Assembly (NCBI RefSeq): GCF_032401055.1
Contig: NZ_CP135530.1
Coordinates: forward strand, 35,802 to 99,801
Origin: Tardiphaga sp. 709
GTDB lineage: Bacteria; Pseudomonadota; Alphaproteobacteria; Rhizobiales; Xanthobacteraceae
Direction of reading: 5' to 3'
Length of the DNA: 64,000 nucleotides
In this document: piece after piece, positions 1 through 9,966 of the stretch
Layout of the letters: every line of letters starts with the position of its first letter
Position numbering within the stretch: position 1 is the first letter of the stretch
Position numbers and translations under genes: made by a program
The notes under the pieces: generated by a model
What the model was told of the DNA's origin: nothing
Seen by the model: only the letters and a program-made list of their open reading frames with translations
Databases searched by the model: none

Positions 1-306
1 TTGGCTACAACTCTCTCAGAGTCGCATAACATTCATTATGGAATATTTTCCTTCTCTGCCATCATTCTGAACGCGCCTCCGCGACCTCTGCCGTGTCTTC
101 GTTGAAGCGCTAACTTTCGATCAGGGCCATGCTGCAATGGAGCGGCATGCCTCGATGGCGGCATCGGAATGGTGATAGCTAATGCTCTGGACGTCAAGCA
201 GATGCGACGGGCACCAAGCCCGACCGCGAGTTCCGCCGAACGAAACGACGTGCTTGATAAGCTGCAACTGAAATCGGTCGTATCAAGTGCGGCGATGTAG
301 ACCTCA
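1..306. other. left edge, no gene recognised
   Basis: This stretch lies downstream of the first response regulator gene. I see no convincing coding region, RNA gene or strong hairpin in it. It may hold the 3' end of the response regulator transcript or decayed sequence. Confidence 0.4.
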
Positions 307-936
307 TCAAGCCTCGATAAGATTGGCCTTAACAGCATACCGAACGAGGCCCGCGGTGGAGTGTATATTGAGCTTTCGCATGGCCGCCGCTCGATGTGTT
401 TCAGTCGTTTTGACACTCACGCCCAACGCCGCGCTTATATGCTTATTGCTATAGCCCTCAGCAATAAGCTTAACGATTGTCGTCTCTCGTGGTGAGAGAG
501 ACGGGCCTGTGCATTCCATTCTGTCTTCGGCGGCGGCATTTTCGCCGTAAGCCTTACCGGCATAGTATGATTTGTGATGCATGAGCGACTCAACCGCCAC
601 CAGAAGCATTTTATTGGCGTCCGACTTGCGCACGAATCCGCGAGCGCCAACTTCAGATGCCTGAAGTTGAAGAGCAACCGAATCGTGCATCGTGAAGATG
701 AGCACCTCGGTTACGAGCTTGCGCTCCCTGATTTGCTTCGCGACTTCGATGCCGGTCATGAACGGCATCGAGTAATCAATGATGGCAACATCCGGTTGCG
801 CCTGTATGGCACAGGAGATGGCCTCCTTACCGTTCCGCGCTTCGGCGACGATTTCCCAACCGGGGCGACCTTCCAATACTGCACGAACACCAGCCCGGAC
901 CGCGTCATGATCATCGGCTATCAATATCCGCTTCAT
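307..936 (-). CDS. NarL/FixJ-family response regulator
   Basis: A 209-residue two-domain regulator. The N-terminal receiver has the acidic pair Asp8/Asp9, the phospho-acceptor Asp54 in IIDYSMP, a Thr in LIFTMHD and the conserved Lys in FVRKSDA. The C-terminal half is a LuxR-type helix-turn-helix beginning at LSPRETTIVKLIAEG. Family members bind DNA as dimers after phosphorylation. The gene lies 65 nt downstream of a histidine kinase gene on the same strand, so the two form a probable cognate pair. It is a clear paralogue of the regulator at 2350-2985. The regulated genes cannot be read from the sequence. Confidence 0.93.
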   Translation of the reverse strand: MKRILIADDHDAVRAGVRAVLEGRPGWEIVAEARNGKEAISCAIQAQPDVAIIDYSMPFMTGIEVAKQIRERKLVTEVLIFTMHDSVALQLQASEVGARGFVRKSDANKMLLVAVESLMHHKSYYAGKAYGENAAAEDRMECTGPSLSPRETTIVKLIAEGYSNKHISAALGVSVKTTETHRAAAMRKLNIHSTAGLVRYAVKANLIEA

Positions 937-1001
937 GTATTATTGCTCCGGTTTCGTTTTTGCACGGGAAGCGGGCTAACTTTCGGAATTCTCTTTACTT
1001 A

Positions 1002-1865
1002 CTAAGCATCCACTGTTGCAGTCGCGAGCCGCCGTTCTTTAGCGGCGCTACAATTCTTCTTGGGCGATGATCGGAGGCCGGCTTTTAAGGGCTCTCGTGG
1101 AATGGTCGCGTACACCGTAGTCCCGCTGCGCTTCGCCGGGTATGACGGCCGAATTTCAAACGTGCCTCCCAGCTGATCCAGTCTCGCCCTCATTGACGGA
1201 ATTCCAACGCCAACTGAAATTGCTCTAATGTTATCTTTCGCCCGGGAGGCCAGCATTCCGCAGCCGTCATCGCTAATCCGAAGCGTGATGTTATTGTCGG
1301 TTGCCTTGATCGAGATATTTACCTGCGTCGCTTTCGCGTGCCTGAGGACGTTCGCGAGAGCTTCCTGGACAACTCTCAGCATCGACCGCTGCGTTTCATA
1401 CGGTAATTCATCGACCGCAGCATCGATCTTAAGGTGCGTCTCCAGCGAAGCCCGCGATGATAGCTCCACTACAAATCGCTCAATCGCGGACTTCAACCCG
1501 TCGAGCAAATTCTGGGGATGCAACAGATAATTAAACGCCCTGATTTCCTTAAGGGCTCGACGGATCAGCGCATCGATCACGTCACACACTTCTATGGCGC
1601 TGCCGACGTCAGCGGCGGCACGCCTCATTCGCATCATACTGAAGCTCACGTCCAGCAGATGTTGGCAAGTGGCATCGTGGAGGTCTGATGCGATCCGTTG
1701 CTGCATGTCGTCTTGCAGCGCCAAAAGCCGTGTTGCAAGACTCGACTTGCCAGGTCTCAACTTTGTTCGCGCACTAGCAGTGCCGTCGCAAGCGTCGTGA
1801 ACCACGACCTTCGCCCGGACATGATTTGCACGCGATTCGTCTACGTGGCAGTCGTGGGACATCAT
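1002..1865 (-). CDS. NarL-partner sensor histidine kinase (HisKA_3 type)
   Basis: A 287-residue soluble kinase. The dimerisation/phosphoacceptor helix has the HisKA_3 signature QQRIASDLHD with His63 as the likely phosphorylated residue. An HATPase_c domain follows, with an N-box near VQEALANVLRHAKA and a G1 box at ISDDGCGM. No transmembrane segment and no recognisable sensory domain is present; the first 45 residues are short and low in features, so input may come from another protein. It sits upstream of the NarL-type regulator gene at 307-936 and probably shares its transcript. The start is uncertain because no strong ribosome binding site is visible. Confidence 0.9.
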   Translation of the reverse strand: MMSHDCHVDESRANHVRAKVVVHDACDGTASARTKLRPGKSSLATRLLALQDDMQQRIASDLHDATCQHLLDVSFSMMRMRRAAADVGSAIEVCDVIDALIRRALKEIRAFNYLLHPQNLLDGLKSAIERFVVELSSRASLETHLKIDAAVDELPYETQRSMLRVVQEALANVLRHAKATQVNISIKATDNNITLRISDDGCGMLASRAKDNIRAISVGVGIPSMRARLDQLGGTFEIRPSYPAKRSGTTVYATIPREPLKAGLRSSPKKNCSAAKERRLATATVDA

Positions 1866-2349
1866 GTGTCCGATGCGCTTTAGATCGAGCTATGAGCAGA
1901 TAATCATTAAGGTCAATACGATCGTTCTCTTAGGTAGATTTCTCTTAGTGGTACCCTTGATTGAATCGACGTCAAGCAAAATTGTACCGGTCGTCATTCG
2001 CGATCGCATCGCCATGCGAGGACGTGTTCTTCGCTACAGGAGAACTTTTAATTACTTGCTATGTATGCGCTAGGCTTCGTGCCCACATCGCAGGGCATGA
2101 ATGCCGCTGCCGGAACTGGCGCCGTGAACAATTTGTCGCCTGCTTAGTAGTTTTGCGGATACCCATGTCGATCACCGTAACTCCAGAATACGCCTAACCG
2201 TAGATTAATGCGGAGTGATCGCGTCTGCGTCGGCAGGTTCCGCTTTTTCTCCTGCGACACCGGCGCAGGCCCTCATCGTAAGGCGACACTTTGCAGTCGG
2301 CTTACCTCCAAGATGCATATCGTCATATCCAGCGAGCGGGGACGGCGCC
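1866..2349. other. divergent promoter region between two signalling genes
   Basis: This 484-nt gap separates the kinase gene (leftward) from the second NarL-type regulator gene (rightward), so it must hold two divergent promoters. It is AT-richer than its flanks around 1880-2060. No coding region is convincing here; a reading frame can be extended upstream of 2350 but its residues do not look like part of a receiver domain. Confidence 0.4.
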
Positions 2350-2985
2350 GTGAAGCGCATCTTAATCGCAGACGATCATGAAGTCGTGCGAACCGGACTT
2401 CGCGCCATCGTTGAAGCCCACGCTGACTGGGTGGTGAGCGGAGAAGCCAGCAATGGCATAGATGCAGTTGCCGTCGCCAAAGAGAGGAAGCCAGATATCG
2501 CCATCGTCGATTACTCGATGCCCGCCATGAACGGCTTGGAGGTAAGCCGTCAGATTAAGTTGCAATGCCCAAGTACGCAGGTGCTTATCCTGACAATGAA
2601 CGAGAGCAAGGAGGTTCTCGCCGAAATGTTGCTGGCTGGAGTGCGAGGTTTTGTATTGAAGTCAGATGCCCGAAATCATTTGGTCGCAGCTATCGAGGCA
2701 TTGCTTGGCCATCGGCCGTACTTCACGGGCATCGCCCTGGAAAAACTACTTCACGACTACGTCGCAAACAACCAAGACAGATCGGAGGTCTCACTGTCCC
2801 CGCGCGAGCAGCATGTCGTTCAACTTATCGCCGAAGGGCATAGCAATAAGTCCGCAAGCGCGCTTCTCACCGTTAGTGTGAAAACGGTTGAGGCTCACCG
2901 CGCGTCGGCGATGCGCAAGCTCGGCCTTTCCTGCACCGCCGAACTGGTTCGGTATGCAATTCGCGTAAAACTGACTGGACCTTGA
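2350..2985 (+). CDS. second NarL/FixJ-family response regulator
   Basis: Receiver domain followed by a LuxR-type helix-turn-helix, about 211 residues. I chose the GTG at 2350 because the protein then begins VKRILIADDHE, aligning with the MKRILIADDHD start of the paralogue at 307-936; the frame stays open upstream to a GTG at 2215, but the extra 45 residues do not resemble any domain. The phospho-acceptor lies in IVDYSMPAMNG, and the conserved Lys in FVLKSDA. The DNA-binding part starts at LSPREQHVVQLIAEG. It is divergent from the kinase gene and may be a second target of that kinase; this is inferred from position only. Confidence 0.9.
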   Translation: MKRILIADDHEVVRTGLRAIVEAHADWVVSGEASNGIDAVAVAKERKPDIAIVDYSMPAMNGLEVSRQIKLQCPSTQVLILTMNESKEVLAEMLLAGVRGFVLKSDARNHLVAAIEALLGHRPYFTGIALEKLLHDYVANNQDRSEVSLSPREQHVVQLIAEGHSNKSASALLTVSVKTVEAHRASAMRKLGLSCTAELVRYAIRVKLTGP

Positions 2986-3387
2986 ATGTCGGCGATATAA
3001 TCTGACCAGCGGTCCGTCATGAGTTCGCGAACCAGGCGTCTGCCGCACTTCTTGAGGCTCGCCTCTGCGGGGAACGTCTAACCGCATCCGCAGATAGTCC
3101 CTTAAAGCTGCCTTTTGTGCAATCAGCTTGTCTTTCAGGTTTGATCCGGACCCTCAATTTTCCCCTCAGTAAATCCCCCGGGTCACTAAGTGGATCATCC
3201 GATGGCGCTTTGGCCTCTCATCAGCATAGACTTACTTTGAAATCGATTGTTGACGTTGCCTTTCATCTGAGCCGATGCGCGCCGACCGGATGTGTCTTCC
3301 GATTTGCGGCAGGCATGCAGCTGAGAGCCACGGCGGCAGCCGGGTGTAACCGTCGCAGAAGAACTTTGTCAGTCAGGAGGAATGGAA
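2986..3387. other. intergenic, no gene recognised
   Basis: About 400 nt between the response regulator and the DUF1269 gene. I see no protein-like reading frame. The end of the stretch holds the strong Shine-Dalgarno AGGAGG (3375-3380) of the next gene. Confidence 0.4.
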
Positions 3388-3924
3388 ATGTCGGATCTTG
3401 TCGCGATTATCTATCCATCCGAGGAAAAGGCCGAAGAGGTGCGGCAGCGCCTGTTTAAACTGCAGAAGGAGTATCTGATCACGATCAGCGATGCTGTCAT
3501 TGCGGTGAAAACCGAGGCCGGTCCGGTCAAGCTGAACCAGTTGATGAATACCACCATGACCGGTGCGGCTTCCGGAAGCTTCTGGGGGCTCTTGATCGGC
3601 GTGCTATTCCTGAACCCGCTTCTCGGCGTGGCACTCGGCGCCGCATCCGGCGCTTTGGGCGGTGCGCTGACGGATTACGGGATCAACGATAAGTTCATGA
3701 AGGAGCTATCGGCGACCCTACAGCCGGGAAATGCGGCACTGTTCGTCCTCATCAAGAGCATCACGGCAGACAAGGTCCTTAAGGAGATCCAGGACGCCGG
3801 CGGCACCGTGCTGAAGACCTCCCTCGACGACGCCAAGGAGCAGGCGCTCCGGAACGCGCTCGCCAAGGCAACCGCCGAACCACCGGCTCAGGCAGGACCG
3901 GCAGCGTCCACGACGGCGACCTGA
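3388..3924 (+). CDS. DUF1269-family membrane protein
   Basis: A 178-residue protein with the DUF1269 layout: a soluble ferredoxin-fold-like N-terminus (about residues 1-55), a central glycine-rich membrane hairpin around FWGLLIGVLFLNPLLGVALG, and a C-terminal soluble part with the signature TLQPGNAALFVL. The molecular role of this family is not established; members are often found near stress genes. The start is set by AGGAGG at 3375-3380, which is 7 nt from the ATG at 3388 but only 1 nt from the ATG at 3382. The tail is rich in Ala and Pro. Confidence 0.88.
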   Translation: MSDLVAIIYPSEEKAEEVRQRLFKLQKEYLITISDAVIAVKTEAGPVKLNQLMNTTMTGAASGSFWGLLIGVLFLNPLLGVALGAASGALGGALTDYGINDKFMKELSATLQPGNAALFVLIKSITADKVLKEIQDAGGTVLKTSLDDAKEQALRNALAKATAEPPAQAGPAASTTAT

Positions 3925-4010
3925 GCACCGGGCCGACGCATAGATTTAACACGCGAGCAGCGTGGATAGCTGTGCCAGGGCTCTTGTCTGCACCTTGCCG
4001 ACGACCGATC

Positions 4011-4035
4011 CGCTCGATCTCAAGCAGATCGAGCG
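4011..4035. repeat. 10-bp inverted repeat before the efflux genes
   Basis: CGCTCGATCT (4011-4020) and AGATCGAGCG (4026-4035) are perfect inverted repeats with a 5-nt spacer. They lie 49 nt before the RND adaptor start. There is no T tract, so a simple intrinsic terminator is unlikely; an operator for a TetR- or MarR-type repressor is possible. No repressor gene is adjacent. Confidence 0.5.
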
Positions 4036-4083
4036 AACCGTTTTTGTCGAGTATTCGGTGCGAGACGGTTGGGGAGTCACATA

Positions 4084-5268
4084 ATGTGCCTTGCGGGTCC
4101 AATACGCCAAAGATCCTTCACCTTCGGCATCTCCATGGCGCTATTCACGGCTGCTCTGTTCGCCGAATCGTACGCTTTGGCCGAAACTCCGCTGCCGGTT
4201 GTCAGCGTGATGACCGTCGAAATTTCGGATACCTCGCCGAACAGCGAATTCATCGGGCGCGTTGAAGCCAAGAATGCTGTTGATATTCGTGCCCGCGTCG
4301 ACGGCTTCCTCGACGAGCGACTGTTCAACGAAGGGCAACTCGTCACCGAGGGCCAGGACCTCTTTGCAATTGAAAGGACCACGCTGGAAATTGCTCTCGC
4401 GGCGGCGCAGGCCCGGCTTGGCGGCGCAACGGCGACGCTGCTGGATGCGGAAGGGCGACTGCAACGAAATCAGCGGCTGCGCCAGACCGATGCCGTTGCC
4501 CAAGCCACGCTGGACGAGGTCACGGCCGCGCGTGACACGGCGCGCGCTTCCGTCCTGCTGGCGGAGACCGATGTGAAGCAGGCCGAGCTGAACCTCGGAT
4601 ATGCCAGCATCAAGGCGCCCATCACCGGCCGCATCGGCCGTGCCAATTTTTCGATCGGCAGCCTCATCGGCCCCTCCTCGACGCCACTGGCCCGTGTCGT
4701 ACAGATTGACCCCATCCGCATCGTCTTCTCGGTCAGCGACCGGGCTATCCTGCAGCTTCGCGCCGGCGCCATCGACGCCAGCACCGAGGAGCTTTCCAAA
4801 CGCTTCATCCCGAGGCTTCGCCTGACTTCCGGAGACGAATATCCGGAGCCGGGCATGATCGAGTTTGTCGGCAACGAGTTCGATCCACGGACCGGCACCC
4901 TGCCCGTCTGGGCCCAATTCCCGAATCCACGCTCCATTCTTGTCCCCGGGCAATTTCTCACCGTCGTCGTCCGGACAGCAGCCGCATCACAGCGCCCCAT
5001 CGTTCCCGTCAATGCTGTCGAGCAGGATCGCGACGGCAGGTTCGTTCTCGTCGTCGATGACGCCGACAAAGTCGCTGTCAGGCGAATTCGGGTCGGCACA
5101 CAGATCGGACAGACCTGGGCAGTCGATGACGGCCTCAAAGGTGGCGAACGGCTGATCGTGGACGGCATGACGAACGCGCGCCCCGGCACGCTTGTCCGGC
5201 CCATCCCATCCGACGCGTGGAGCGGAGCCGCCGCCCAAAGTAAATCAGGCGCATCACTCAAGCCTTGA
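4084..5268 (+). CDS. RND efflux periplasmic adaptor (membrane fusion protein)
   Basis: A 394-residue periplasmic adaptor of a tripartite resistance-nodulation-division pump. An N-terminal signal peptide (residues about 10-36, ending YALAETPLP) is followed by the split biotinyl-lipoyl-like domain (RVEAKNAVDIRARVDGFL and later IKAPITGRIGRANFSIG), an alpha-hairpin between them, and beta-barrel and membrane-proximal domains. The ATG at 4084 gives the signal peptide directly; a TTG at 4069 is in frame but less likely. The permease gene follows after 18 nt, so the two are co-transcribed. No outer-membrane channel gene is present in the cluster, so a channel from elsewhere is presumably used. Confidence 0.93.
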   Translation: MCLAGPIRQRSFTFGISMALFTAALFAESYALAETPLPVVSVMTVEISDTSPNSEFIGRVEAKNAVDIRARVDGFLDERLFNEGQLVTEGQDLFAIERTTLEIALAAAQARLGGATATLLDAEGRLQRNQRLRQTDAVAQATLDEVTAARDTARASVLLAETDVKQAELNLGYASIKAPITGRIGRANFSIGSLIGPSSTPLARVVQIDPIRIVFSVSDRAILQLRAGAIDASTEELSKRFIPRLRLTSGDEYPEPGMIEFVGNEFDPRTGTLPVWAQFPNPRSILVPGQFLTVVVRTAAASQRPIVPVNAVEQDRDGRFVLVVDDADKVAVRRIRVGTQIGQTWAVDDGLKGGERLIVDGMTNARPGTLVRPIPSDAWSGAAAQSKSGASLKP

Positions 5269-5286
5269 GCGCTGGAGGTTCCCCGG

Positions 5287-8200
5287 ATGGTCCCTGCCTT
5301 CTTCATCGATCACCCCCGGTTTGCGATGGTTGTCGCCATCGTCATGATGCTTGCCGGACTGGTCGCTCTGACGAATATTCCGGTCGCCCAGTTTCCTCCG
5401 ATCACGCCGCCGGAAATCCAGGTCACCGCCAGTTATCCCGGGGCCAATGCCAGCGTGGTGATGGACAGCGTCGGAGCGGCTATCGAAGAGCAGGTCAATG
5501 GCGTTGAGCACATGCTCTATATGTCGTCGACAAGCACCAACAGCGGCACCTATTCGCTGACGGTCACCTTCGCAGTCGGCACCGATCCCTCGATCGCGCA
5601 GGTGAATGTCCAGAACCGCGTGGCCATGGCGACGGCCCGGTTGCCGCCGACCGTCACGCAGACCGGCGTGTCCGTGCGCAGCCGATCGACCAGCATGTTG
5701 ATGGGCGTCGCGGTCTACTCTCCCAAGGGAACAAGGGACGACATCTTCATCAGCAACTTTGCCTCGATCAATGTGCGCGATGCGATCGCGCGCGTCCGCG
5801 GCGTGGGCGACGCGAGTGTCTTCGGCCCGGCCTACAGCATGCGGATCTGGATGAACCCGGACCGCATGACGGCGCTCGGGATCACCGCCGCGGATCTGAT
5901 GAGCGCCGTCAAAGCGCAGAATGCACAGGCTTCCGTCGGCCAGATCGGCTCTGCCCCCGCACAAAAGGGACAACAGCTTCAACTGACGATCACGGCACGT
6001 GGGCGACTGGCCACGCCTCGAGAATTCGAGAACGTCGTGGTGCGAACGAACAGTGACGGCGCGATCGTCCGCATCCGCGACGTCGCGCGGGTCGAACTGG
6101 GCGCGGAAAGTTACGGCACGCAGTCGCGCTTCAATGGACTACCCAGCGCAACCCTGGTTGTCTATCAGGCGCCCGATGCCAATGCCCTGGCGGTGGCGCA
6201 GACCATCCGGGCCGAACTGACGCGGATCTCCGCCAGCTTTCCCGAGGATCTTGCCTATCGCGTTGTGTTCGACAATACGTCCTTCGTGATCGAAACGATC
6301 CGCGAGATCATGATCACGCTGCTCATTACATTTCTCCTCGTGGTCCTCGTCACCTATATCTTCCTTCAGGATTGGCGCGCCACGCTCATTCCCACGCTGA
6401 CGATCCCTGTTTCCTTGGTCGGCAGCTTCGCGGTCCTCTACCTGTTCGGCTATTCCGCCAACACGATCACATTGTTCGGGATTATTCTGGCCATCAGCCT
6501 TGTCGTCGACGACGCCATTATCGTCGTCGAGAACGTCCAGCGCGTAATGGCAGAACACGATGACATCACGACCGCTGAGGCCGCGCGCCGCACCATGAAG
6601 CAGGTCACCGGGCCGATTGTCACCACCACGCTGGTGCTGGGCGCACTGTTCGTGCCGATTGCGTTTCTCAGCGGGATTACCGGGCAGCTCTATCAACAGT
6701 TCGCCGTAACCATCCTCGTGACCATCACATTCTCGACGATGAACGCCTTGACATTGAGCCCAGCGCTGTGCGCGCTCATTTTACGCCGACGAGAGCCGCC
6801 TTCATTCGCGCTGTTTCGCGGCTTCAACACCGCCCTCGATGTCTCTCGCCGTTGGTATATCGCCGGCGTGATCGGCGCATCGCGGCGCGTCGTCATCACG
6901 TCGCTGGCGTTTCTGACGTTGCTGGGCGGTGTCTACGGCATATTTCGCATCCTGCCGTCCGGCTTCATTCCGTCGGAAGACCTCGGCTACATGTTCGTCA
7001 ATGTGCAGCTTCCCAACGCCGCATCCCTGCAACGGACCGAAACCGTGCTTCAGGAGGTTGTTGGTGTGATGAGAGCGACGCCCGGTGTGGCCGACATCAT
7101 CACGATCGCGGGCACCAGCCTGATCAGCGGCAACGCTTCGGAATCGGGCATGGTGATTGCGGCGCTCAAACCCTGGCGTGAGCGCGGCGATCGATCCACC
7201 AGTATCGACGGAATTATCACCGCCCTGCGTGTGCGCTTTGCGGGCGTCGCCGGTGCAACCATGGTGCCCTTCAATCCGCCAGCCATTCCGGGCCTCGGCA
7301 CGACGGGCGGATTCGATTTGCGTATCCAGGCGCGCAACGGCCAGAGCCAGCAGCAACTGGCCGAGGCAATCCGCGGAATTGTTGTTGGCGCGACCCAAAC
7401 GCCGGGTGTTGCGGGCGTCTTCAGCACGTTTACGGCAGACATTCCCCAGATCTATCTCGACGTCGATCGCAAGAAAGCGGAGCTCCTTGGCGTTTCACCC
7501 GGCAGCATCTTCGCGACGATGCAGGCGCATCTGGGATCGTCTTATGTCGATGATTTCAACATCTTCTCCCGCGTGTTTCAGGTGCGCCTGCAGGACGAGC
7601 CGGAATTCCGCAGCCGCAGTCAGGACATCGAACGTCTGCATGTGCGCAGCCAGAGCGGCGATCTCGTCTCGTTGCAGGCCATCGCCACCTTGACAACGAC
7701 GACGGGACCGAATGCCGTCAACCGCTACAACCTGTTTCCCGCGGCCTCGATCAATGGCCAGGCTGCGCCGGGCACCAGCAGCAGCCAAAGCATCGACAGA
7801 ATGCAGGCGCTGGCCGGGCGCGCACTTCCGGACGGCTTCGGTTTCGAGTGGACCGGCCTTGCCTTTCATGAACATGCGGCGGCCGGCCAGACATTGACCG
7901 TGCTGATGATGGGCGTGCTGTTCACCTATCTGTTCCTGGTGGCACAATACGAGAGCTGGAGCGTACCGGTCGCGGTCATCCTGTCCGTGTCTGTCGCGAT
8001 CTTCGGCGCATTGGCAGCGCTTGCCATCGCCGCCATCGCCCTGGATCTTTATGCGCAGATCGGCCTCATCCTGCTCATTGGACTTGCCGCCAAGAACGCC
8101 ATCCTGATCGTTGAATTTGCCAAGACCCGCCGCGAAGACGGAATGAGCATTGTGGATGCTGCCGTGACAGGGACCAGCGAGCGATATCGCCCTATTCTCA

Positions 8201-8403
8201 TGACGGCATTCGCAACCGTGGTCGGCTGCATCCCCCTCATCGCCGCGACCGGCGCTGGCGCCGGCAGCCGCCGCTCAATTGGTATGACATTGTTCGGGGG
8301 CCTGCTAATCGGAACAATTGTCGGCGTGCTCTTGATCCCGCTGCTTTATATCGCGGTTCAGAGCATTCGCGAGCGCGTCAAGGCACGGCTGATTTCGACT
8401 TGA
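5287..8403 (+). CDS. RND efflux permease, HAE1 family
   Basis: A 1038-residue inner-membrane transporter with the AcrB/MexB layout: TM1 near residues 10-28, a large periplasmic loop, TM2-TM6, a second large loop and TM8-TM12. The proton-relay residues are visible as the Asp-Asp pair in [11 protein letters not shown] (TM4) and a Lys in [13 protein letters not shown] (TM10). HAE1 members export hydrophobic or amphiphilic drugs using proton motive force. A GGAGG sequence lies 9 nt before the ATG. It is full length and intact and is coupled to the adaptor gene upstream. The substrate cannot be predicted from the sequence. Confidence 0.95.
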   Translation: MVPAFFIDHPRFAMVVAIVMMLAGLVALTNIPVAQFPPITPPEIQVTASYPGANASVVMDSVGAAIEEQVNGVEHMLYMSSTSTNSGTYSLTVTFAVGTDPSIAQVNVQNRVAMATARLPPTVTQTGVSVRSRSTSMLMGVAVYSPKGTRDDIFISNFASINVRDAIARVRGVGDASVFGPAYSMRIWMNPDRMTALGITAADLMSAVKAQNAQASVGQIGSAPAQKGQQLQLTITARGRLATPREFENVVVRTNSDGAIVRIRDVARVELGAESYGTQSRFNGLPSATLVVYQAPDANALAVAQTIRAELTRISASFPEDLAYRVVFDNTSFVIETIREIMITLLITFLLVVLVTYIFLQDWRATLIPTLTIPVSLVGSFAVLYLFGYSANTITLFGIILAISLVVDDAIIVVENVQRVMAEHDDITTAEAARRTMKQVTGPIVTTTLVLGALFVPIAFLSGITGQLYQQFAVTILVTITFSTMNALTLSPALCALILRRREPPSFALFRGFNTALDVSRRWYIAGVIGASRRVVITSLAFLTLLGGVYGIFRILPSGFIPSEDLGYMFVNVQLPNAASLQRTETVLQEVVGVMRATPGVADIITIAGTSLISGNASESGMVIAALKPWRERGDRSTSIDGIITALRVRFAGVAGATMVPFNPPAIPGLGTTGGFDLRIQARNGQSQQQLAEAIRGIVVGATQTPGVAGVFSTFTADIPQIYLDVDRKKAELLGVSPGSIFATMQAHLGSSYVDDFNIFSRVFQVRLQDEPEFRSRSQDIERLHVRSQSGDLVSLQAIATLTTTTGPNAVNRYNLFPAASINGQAAPGTSSSQSIDRMQALAGRALPDGFGFEWTGLAFHEHAAAGQTLTVLMMGVLFTYLFLVAQYESWSVPVAVILSVSVAIFGALAALAIAAIALDLYAQIGLILLIGLAAKNAILIVEFAKTRREDGMSIVDAAVTGTSERYRPILMTAFATVVGCIPLIAATGAGAGSRRSIGMTLFGGLLIGTIVGVLLIPLLYIAVQSIRERVKARLIST

Positions 8404-8501
8404 CGTGAGGCTTCGACCTGCGAACGCGAAAGATCTTCTGCTGCAGTCATGCCGACAGACCCGTTTCGCAGAGCCCACCGGAATTTATCCAGACAAGAGC
8501 C

Positions 8502-9020
8502 TTAGCGGGCGTCTCGGCGAGCCTGGGCGCGCTTATTGGCCTGTGACACTCTCCCAATTTTTGACGGGGGAATTCTGAAATTCCGACGCCGGCTCGGAAT
8601 AGATCGCATTCCTTCGCTCGAGCCAAAATCATTCGGTGGTCGAGCAAATTGCTTTGCCCGCCGAAGGGCTAACGCTCGCCGCGCGGCCTCTCCGAGTTCT
8701 TTTTTCGCCTCGAACTTCTGCAGGCGCTTTATCTCCTTGCTAATGCGCTTGATCGCCGCAACAAAAACCTGCTTGCGCCGAGTTGCATGCTCGGCAGTCC
8801 CTGAAAAACTGCCGCCCCGAGGCTCAGCTTTCCCTCTTGCCTCGCGCTGCCGATGTCGCGCGAAAGTGCGCTCCTTTTCACTTAGATCCCGGAGCCTCGA
8901 GCGAAGGGTTTCGAGCTTGTCACGCGTGAGTTCCCCGATAGACGGATGATGAGTCGACAGGACGATTTCAAGCTCGTCATGCTTCAAAATGCTGGCTTCA
9001 AATCTGCAGGATGCCGACAT
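8502..9020 (-). CDS. hypothetical basic, probably coiled-coil protein
   Basis: A 172-residue protein of unknown family. The first 60 residues include a helical segment (HPSIGELTRDKLETLRSRLR); residues about 60-140 are highly charged and rich in Lys, Arg and Glu, fitting an extended helix or nucleic-acid binding. The C-terminus is Arg-rich. I chose the ATG at 9020 because GGAGAC lies just before it; the frame is open 18 residues further. Similar short Arg/Lys-rich proteins with an SxxHxxxL-type N-terminus are common in Bradyrhizobium relatives, but I cannot assign a function. Confidence 0.6.
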   Translation of the reverse strand: MSASCRFEASILKHDELEIVLSTHHPSIGELTRDKLETLRSRLRDLSEKERTFARHRQREARGKAEPRGGSFSGTAEHATRRKQVFVAAIKRISKEIKRLQKFEAKKELGEAARRALALRRAKQFARPPNDFGSSEGMRSIPSRRRNFRIPPSKIGRVSQANKRAQARRDAR

Positions 9021-9166
9021 AGCCGTCTCCAGAGTTGGGCGGGCCCGCCAGTAAGAAAATTTTAACCGAAACAATAAGGCTGCCTGAACATAACTCGTTT
9101 GCGTCGGTTGCGACCTTAGGATGACAACCTAGGGAGGAACACTTCCGGGTTAACTGGAGCTATCGA

Positions 9167-9418
9167 ATGACCGAGGATGATGTTCTCGCCGCCATTGCAT
9201 TAGTGCGTTCTCAGATGCGTCGCGTCCGGAATGACATCATCCAACTTCAACGAATTGGGATAGACATCGGCCCCTCTCAGAGCTCGCTCGATCGACTCCA
9301 AGGCAAGCTCGATCTCTTGTTGGATGAGCGCGATGCACTCGCAGGCGATGCGAGGCGTAAATATCCCCGGAATAGAAAACGTCCCGCGGCTAATCGCCGG
9401 CCTAACAAGGCCAAATAA
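9167..9418 (+). CDS. small hypothetical helical protein
   Basis: An 83-residue protein. Residues 1-60 look like a two-helix bundle or short coiled coil (VLAAIALVRSQMRRVRNDII, then LDRLQGKLDLLLDERDAL); the last 20 residues are basic. The ATG at 9167 has a TGGAG sequence about 9 nt upstream. It ends 2 nt before the convergent stop of the Tat-exported protein gene. No family recognised. Confidence 0.55.
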   Translation: MTEDDVLAAIALVRSQMRRVRNDIIQLQRIGIDIGPSQSSLDRLQGKLDLLLDERDALAGDARRKYPRNRKRPAANRRPNKAK

Positions 9419-9419
9419 T

Positions 9420-9695
9420 TTACCATCGCCATCCGCAATGACGGCGCCCGCGATGCCACCAGCACACCCAGCGACGCCCGCCCCGGGAGCGTCTTCGCCA
9501 GCCGGGTCCGTGTGGCGGCCCCCATTGCGCTGGCGTGATCAGATCGGCCCGCATTTCAGTCGCGCCCAAGACAGGTGCGACAGGCATAGCCTCTGCGACA
9601 TCAACGAAGCGAATGCCGGTCGCACCAATTGCCGCGACCACGAGCGCATTGCTCGCTAAACCAAGAAATGCCCGACGGTTAGGGATATCCGGCAT
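9420..9695 (-). CDS. small Tat-exported Arg/Trp-rich protein
   Basis: A 91-residue protein with a twin-arginine signal (NRRAFLGLASNALVVAAIGA) and a short mature part that ends in a dense run of Arg, Trp, Cys, His and Gly (WRRRSRGGRRW, then HRGRRHCGWRW). Proteins with this build are frequent in Bradyrhizobium and relatives; the function is unknown, and metal or heme binding through the Cys/His/Trp tail is only a guess. GAGGA lies about 8 nt before the ATG. The gene is convergent with the 83-residue gene at 9167. Confidence 0.7.
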   Translation of the reverse strand: MPDIPNRRAFLGLASNALVVAAIGATGIRFVDVAEAMPVAPVLGATEMRADLITPAQWGPPHGPGWRRRSRGGRRWVCWWHRGRRHCGWRW

Positions 9696-9966
9696 TGTAG
9701 CGTCCTCATAAGCAAGCTCACCTGCACAGACTATATTGTGAATGATTTGCGATAATCCGACATCGGCAGAAACCCTGAGTTTTATGCAACCTAAGTAAGA
9801 TCGCGCGCTATGGCCGGCGATGTCTGGCGTTCCACCGGCTCAGGGTTTTCCCCAATAGCAATACGCGCGGCGATCTAGATGATCGTCTCTCCGATGTATG
9901 GACGATGATTCGCGAGGCCGGAAGCTGCCCAACGAAGACGGCGCCTCGCGATCGGAGAATGCCACC

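Noticed and set aside
60..180. Short plus-strand stretch (ALTFDQGHAAMERHASM) with faint likeness to IS30-type transposases
   Set aside because: Only a few residues agree, with no catalytic context and stops on both sides.
5287..8403. Long reading frames on the minus strand across the RND permease gene
   Set aside because: They are rich in Arg, Gly, His and Asp, show no motifs, and result from the GC-rich codon pattern of the real gene.
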